Origin: Hirsutella rhossiliensis
Taxonomy: Eukaryota; Ascomycota; Sordariomycetes; Hypocreales; Ophiocordycipitaceae
Assembly: GCF_020360975.1 (NCBI RefSeq)
Contig: NW_025408679.1
Coordinates: 1,116,001 to 1,180,000 of the forward strand
DNA: 64,000 bases
Direction: 5' to 3'
The notes below the pieces were generated by a model. The model worked only from the letters and a program-made list of their open reading frames with translations. It searched no databases and was not told where the DNA came from. Made by a program: the position numbers and the translations under genes. Numbering within the stretch: the first letter of the stretch is position 1; every line of letters starts with the position of its first letter. This document shows positions 58,021 to 64,000 of this stretch, one piece after another.

Positions 58021-59587
58021 AAAATAAGATAATATATATATTATAATTACATTTTCGTTATATTTTAAATTTAGGAAAATCGAGCCCTATTACTATAGAG
58101 TTATTATAGATTAATATAGAGCTTATAGCGGCGTATAAGTCCGGCGGGTTATAGAATCCGGCAAACTACCGGTAAATCCCTTAAGCTCTTACTATTTTAC
58201 CTAGGCAGTTAAGTACTCCGTTTACTCTCTAAGAACTAGTTACGCTAACGTAATTACTACCTTAAAGCGCGGCTATAAAGCTCTCGCGAAGGAGAGATTA
58301 AAAGTAGGCATAAAAGTAAATAGATAGACTTTTCGTAGTATATTCTTAAATAATCTAATAGTCCGTTTAATTTATATAATAATTGCTCTGCTCCTAGTTA
58401 CCCTTTTCCCGTCTAAATAGCCCCTTTTATATCCCTCTAAGCTTCTCCTAAGTTAATATCCCGTTTTTAGGTATAGTATAAGCTATATTCTATTAAAAAG
58501 AGGGCACTTCTTACTACTTACTAAAGGCTATATAAGTTATCTACGTTAGTAATATTAGCTTTATCTCCCTAATTAAATAGCTCTTCTAGCTATTAAATAA
58601 ATAGTTTAGTCTCTTAAGGTCCCTAAGCTAGTAATTTAGCTATAAGCTAACTTAATATTAATTAGATAAGTTTTCCTAATATAAGGGTTTAGTTTAGATA
58701 GGGATTATAAGTTTTTCTAGATCTAATTAGTTTAGATTTTATATTATCGAATATAAAATAAAGCGTAACTAGATAACGCTACTTAAAAAGTAGAGCTTAA
58801 TTATCTAGTAGCCCCTAAGTTATAGAGTAGCCCCTAAGTTATTTTATTTTACTTTATATAAGAACTTTATTTACGTAATACCTCTTTATATCTTTTATAA
58901 TAAAATAAGTTCTAGGTCTACTTATTTATAAGTTTAAGATTATTTAACTTTTATTATCTATGCCCGCTATAGCGAGAAGAAACCGACGACGACTTTATAT
59001 ATAAACGAAAATCTACTAGTAATACTAAAAACTACTTAGATTACCGTAACTAGTATAACTCTTATATCGGCTACGTCTCTTATACTATAAGATATTTACC
59101 GCTAACTAAGTAAAGCGTTCTAGATCTAAGTATACGATCTAAATATTAAAGAACCTCGCTATCGGCCCTTCCTTAAATAATAGTTCGTCCTACTTTAAAG
59201 AGAAAAGAAGAAGATACTAGTTTATTACCTCTAAATAATATATCTAGAACCTAGCCTATATTATTAGATAGTTAGAGAGGGTATAGTAATATTATATAGC
59301 GAGGATATTATTTAAATCCTCGATTAGCTAACCGCGTATATAGCTAGAGATACTATTATCGCTAACCTAATAAAGCTTAGGGCTCTTTTAAATAATAGCA
59401 CCCTTACCTCCTATATAGTAAATAACCTATTTAATAGGGAAAGACTTATAAGATAGCCCTTTTATAGCTAGGGTAAGGGTTAAGATCGTTACTATTTAGC
59501 GCGACTATCGTTTAGGACGCTATATAAGGGAAACTATATTACTAACGTATATAATATCTTAGCTAAGTAACTTTTAAGGTTTAGAGG
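58021..59587. other. RIP-degraded repeats, unclassified
   Basis: TA-rich DNA without CpA/TpG. A short direct repeat (AGTAGCCCCTAAGTTAT) occurs twice at 58,808-58,841. From 58,960 a plus-strand stretch beginning ATGCCCGCTATAGCGAGAAG may be a gag-like relic, but no motif confirms it. Confidence 0.4.
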
Positions 59588-59862
59588 TATAACGACCGGT
59601 ATTATTCCTAAGGGATAAACCTATTAAGGGGTTTATATTAGCAGATATAATAGGGCGTAGTCTAAGTAATAATAAGTATATTACATTAGTAATAAGTCGG
59701 AGGTTATAGACTATAGACTATAACTAGGTAGTTAGAATTAGAGATAGAATCGTAATAAAGATCTATATTAAAAGCTATCGAGCTATCTATTTAAAGAAGT
59801 AAAAGTAGGTAGCTATATATACCTATAGAGACTATCCTTAGATTACGGTCTTAGCTATAATC
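59588..59862 (+). repeat. Second copy of the LTR found at 6,114
   Basis: About 275 bp match the reverse complement of 6,290-6,564, starting TATAACGACCGGT (TGTAACGACC before RIP) and including the AGTCGGAGGT segment. Similarity ends after ATAATCCC near 59,862, so this copy is partial or belongs to a divergent element. Confidence 0.7.
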
Positions 59863-60900
59863 CCCTTTATAGCTTACTATAGCTTACTTATAAGCTATGC
59901 TCCTAAGTAGTAATCTATCTATATAAGGCTTACTTAGCTTATATACGCTCTAGGTAAGCTAAGCCTAAGTAACTTCTCGTCCTAACTATTATTCCGAGCC
60001 GCCTTATTACGTAAACGTAGCTAGCTCTCCTATAGCCCGCTAACTATAGTTATAATATAATATCTCCCCTCCTTTTAGTCTTATCCGTAAGACCTACTAC
60101 TACTTTAGCCGCTATATATAAATATATCCTTATCGCGCGTATATATATTCCCCGTTCGTTCTTTCTATCCCTTAGGATATACTACTAATAGTATATCTAG
60201 TCGCGTATCGAAAGATCGTTCTTATAAGACCCTCGAGCGTATTCGTTTAGCTAAGTCTATTAATCGTCTTAGTTTCGACGTTATACTATATTCTTTTTAT
60301 TCGTCGCGCGGCTTCCGCTATAAAATACTAGAGAAATCTTCTAAGTATACTAAATATATATAGTAGGGTCGTTCCTATAATACGTCGGGTATAGCGATTA
60401 GCTCTTATAGGTAACTTCGTTATCCTACCTATTATTTATAGCTAATATATATCCTAGTATCCTAAATAAATCTAGAGTCCGATTAATTAGATAAAGAAGA
60501 AGAAATTATAAAGGAGCGAATATTAAAAGCTTAAGCCGACCTAAATAAAGCCTTAGCTTATTTAGCGCGGCTTTACTATTAAAAGCGCTAGCTAAAGATA
60601 AAGGGTACTAAGATAGTCCGTTAGGGCCTTTATTCTTTAGATAACCTTAACGAGGCTAAGCGCTAAGAATCTAAAGCGGTGGTCGATATTTAGTCTATAG
60701 GTAGATTTAATATAATTAATTAGAATGCTATTAGTTCGTTATATAATTTTATAATACCTAGGGTAGATTTTACTAGTAGAACTATTAAAGTAGAGAACTA
60801 TAGTAGGTTAAGTGCTTAAGTAGTTCCTAGGTATTTTCTTTTAGTTTATATCCCTTTTACTTAATAAGGTATTCTTATTACTAACCTTATTTTCTTATAT
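59863..60900. other. RIP-degraded repeats, unclassified
   Basis: Stop-filled TA-rich DNA with no identified domain. It may be the 3' non-coding part and LTR of the following minus-strand Ty3 element. Confidence 0.35.
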
Positions 60901-63900
60901 TTAGTATTTATTTAGCTTTATATTCCTAATTATCGTTAACTTCGATTTTTTCCTATAGTTTAGCGTTTCGTAGTACTAGTTTTAATAATAAGATATAAAA
61001 TATTAGGTATATCTATATTATTATTAATAGCGAAAGTTTATAGTTAACTTTTAAAATAATTTTCTTAACCTTAAATAGTCTAAGTTTCTTAAAATCTAAT
61101 TTATTACTTAGTTATTTTATTTTAATATTTTATTAAATAAGGTAGACTATATCTCCCTCTTAAAAGATTAGTCCCTATAATCTTTTCCGATTATAGTAAG
61201 TAGATATTCGTTCTCTAATAAATTAAAGTTCTTATTATATTTCTTTATATAATTTTTATAGCTAATCTACTTATAGTATCGCTCGTTCTACTTATAGTCC
61301 TTATTAAGTAACCTTAAATACTTCTAGGTTATATCTATAATTAGCGTATACTAGTAAGAGCTTAGTTATTTCCGTAACTAAGCTATTATAAGCTAGTTAC
61401 GCTATTAGTAGCTATTTAACTTAATCGTTTTATTTATAGCTAATATAGTATTATAAATATTATTTAAGCGTTTAGTTAAGTCGTTCTATTTATCTATCTA
61501 TTTATAGGTAATAAGCTATACTAAGCTTATATTTCGTCCTTAATTATACTATAAGAGCTTACTAAAACTTAGCTATAAATATACTTCCTCTATTAAAGAT
61601 AATCTTATTTAGTAGTCTATAATTACTAATAATTATTCGTAGGAATATATATACTAGCTCTTTTATATTACTTATTTCTTTATATAGTAAGAAGTATCTA
61701 TACTTTATTAGTCTATTAGTAATAACGAATATACTATTATACTTAACGTTAGTTATAGGTTCTTTTAATAGTAGTAGCTTTATAATATAGTCGAAAGCTA
61801 TTAAATCCTATAGTTTTTCTAGTACTAGTAGCGGTTATAATTCTCTATATAGTTTATATCGTTTAGCTTTACTTTATACGTAAAGTTTATATTCTTTAAT
61901 AACTTATTATACTACTTCTTTAAGCTATAGGAAGTTATATTATCGTTTAATCCGTTTTATTATTCTTTAGATTCCTTAGTATTTATATATTAAATATTCG
62001 TATATATCTTATATAACTTTATCTTATAATTCTAGTAGTATTTAGATTTTATTTTTATATATTAAAACTTCTAAATATCTTATATCGTATTTATTTAGTG
62101 CTTTATATTCTTTTATCTATTTTAGGATCTTTTAATAAGTTAAGTTATTAAGTTATACTTTAAATATTATATTTAGCTATCGTTACTAGTAGTTCCCGTT
62201 TTCGTTAATTTCTAGGAGCTATCCTTTTACTATAAGTACTCCTATATTATAGTTACTTCGTCGACTAAGGGTATTAGCTCGACCGTTTTCTATTCCTTTT
62301 TTATAGATTATTTTATAGTCGAATTCTAATAAATATTCGGCCTATTAAATCTATTATCCGTTTAACTATTATATTATTATAAAGTATAAGATATTCTTAT
62401 AATTTATATAGACCTTAACTTTATATTTACTTTTAAGAAGGTAGTATTAAAATTCTTTAAAGGCTTAAATAATTATAAGGAATTCTTTATCGTAGATAGG
62501 GTAATTAAGTTCTACGCTATATAGCTTTTTTAAGTAGAATATAATTAGTTATAGTCTTCCTTTATTATCTTTCTATCCGATTTATACTCTTAAAGTAAAG
62601 TCTAATATATTAGTTTTAAGTTCGATTTATTATTTTAGATCGAAGGTAATTAAGACTAGTTCTTATATAATTATAGTCTTAATATATTCGAAAGCTTTAT
62701 TAGCTTTATCGTCCTATATAAATTCTTTTTCCTTTTTTATTAAGTTATATAGTAGTACTATAATCTTTCCGAAATCTTTAATAAATCGTTAGTAGTAATT
62801 TATAAATCCTAGGAAACTTTATATATCCTTAACGTTCTTTAGCGTTAGCTATTCTTTAACTAAGTTAATTTTATCTTATTATATTTATATCTCTCTTAAT
62901 AAGATCGTATATTTAAGGAAGTCTACTTCCTATATATAGAACTTACTTTTCTTTAGTTTAACTAATAACTTTATATTCTAAAGTACGCGGAGTACCTTAT
63001 AGATATATTCCTTATATTCTTCTAAGGTATCTAAGAAGATTAAGATATTATCTAGGTATACTACTATAAAGATATTTAAGTATTTATATAGGATATTATT
63101 AATTATCTATTAAAAGTTAGCTAGTATATTTATAAGTCTAAATAGTATTACTAGATATTTAAATAGTCCGAATTTCGTTTTAAAGGCTATTATCTATTTA
63201 TACCCTTTTTTTATACGTATTAAGTTATAAGCGCCTTTAAGATCGAGGGCTATAAACTATTTTTTACTATATAGTCGATCTTATAGTTCCGATATAAGCG
63301 GTAATAGTATTTAGTCCTTTATTATAATATCGTTTAAGCGTTTATAGTCGATAACTAGTTATAGCTTTCTATTTTTCTTTAGAATAAATATAACTAGGTA
63401 GCTTACTTTAGATATTAACGTTTATATATATCCCTTTTATTAATTCTCGTTAAGGTAGTCGCGTAGCGTTTATAATTACTTTTCGTTTAAGTTATAGATC
63501 TTATAGAACGTCGGCGTTATTTTATCTTTAAGATAAATTTCGTGGTCCTATTAGCTATATTTAAGTAACCCTATCTTAAGTTCTTTCTTAAAGAGTTTAT
63601 TATATTTCTAGTATTCTTATAGGATATTCTTTATTCTATCTTATAGGCTTTATTCTTTCTTTTAAGAGCTAGTTTCTCTTAACTTAAGCTCTTTATTAAT
63701 TTATTTAAGGTCTTTCCTTAAAGTAGTAATAACTCTTTAGATCTTTATATTATATCCTTTATTCTATTTATATTAGATACTAGGTTATATAGCTATATTA
63801 GTTAGTATATAGGTCTTATTAGTCGATTTTATTATATTTACTAGTTTAGTTACTATTTTCGTTTATATCGCTAAAGCCTATAATAATTTACTTAAACGGT

Positions 63901-64000
63901 TATCCCTTTTATCTTATTTAGTAGCTAAATTATTATAAAATTTTACTTTCTTTTAAATCTACTAGTCCTAGAAACTTATATCTTTATTCTAATATAGCTA
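60900..64000 (-). mobile_element. Second Ty3/gypsy element, minus strand, partial
   Basis: Read on the minus strand, the RT active site V-Y-L-D-N-I-L-I-F (from YLDD) lies at about 63,040-63,062. Integrase and RNase H would follow at lower coordinates (61-62.7 kb). It differs from the element at 42-56 kb and runs off the right edge. Heavily RIP-mutated; TA-rich with stops in every frame. Confidence 0.65.

Overview
The window comes from the nuclear genome of a filamentous ascomycete (Pezizomycotina). Three things point there. The genes carry short GT-AG introns with CTAAC/CTGAC-type branch sites. The transposon families are typical of these fungi (Tad/I-type LINE, Ty3 chromovirus, Ty1/copia, hAT, Fot1/pogo, Helitron). 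The repeats carry an extreme repeat-induced point mutation (RIP) signature: over kilobases CpA and TpG are almost absent and TpA dominates, while CpG is kept. I cannot name the species.

Layout. (1) About 1-20,998 is RIP-destroyed transposon DNA: a minus-strand LINE split by a complete copia element (1,228-7,738, itself carrying a solo LTR), a 5'-truncated plus-strand LINE, two copies of an unclassified coding repeat, a 418-bp TRIM-like element and a hAT transposon. (2) About 20,999-36,440 is an island of mostly normal composition. It holds an aquaporin-like gene, a short-chain dehydrogenase (SDR) gene broken by a 301-bp insertion, a START/SRPBCC protein, an aldo-keto reductase, an intact SDR, and relics of pogo, Helitron, MITE and small LTR-like elements, a minisatellite, and a decayed gene with a 25-bp duplication. 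(3) About 36,440-64,000 is again RIP-destroyed: two head-to-tail LINE copies, the second split by a Ty3 chromovirus (42,256-55,793) which is itself split by an antisense LINE, then a Fot1/pogo transposon, further relics and a minus-strand Ty3 element running off the end.

The genes of the island are mainly oxidoreductases plus a small-ligand-binding fold and a membrane channel. This suits accessory or secondary metabolism in a gene-poor, possibly subtelomeric compartment, but no backbone synthase is present, so a cluster is only a guess. The most interesting material is a set of very short elements with TGTCG(C/T)GAA-type ends and 5-bp target duplications, including one with two 99-bp LTRs. 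One member precisely interrupts the first SDR. Most seem to have been spared RIP, probably because of their size.
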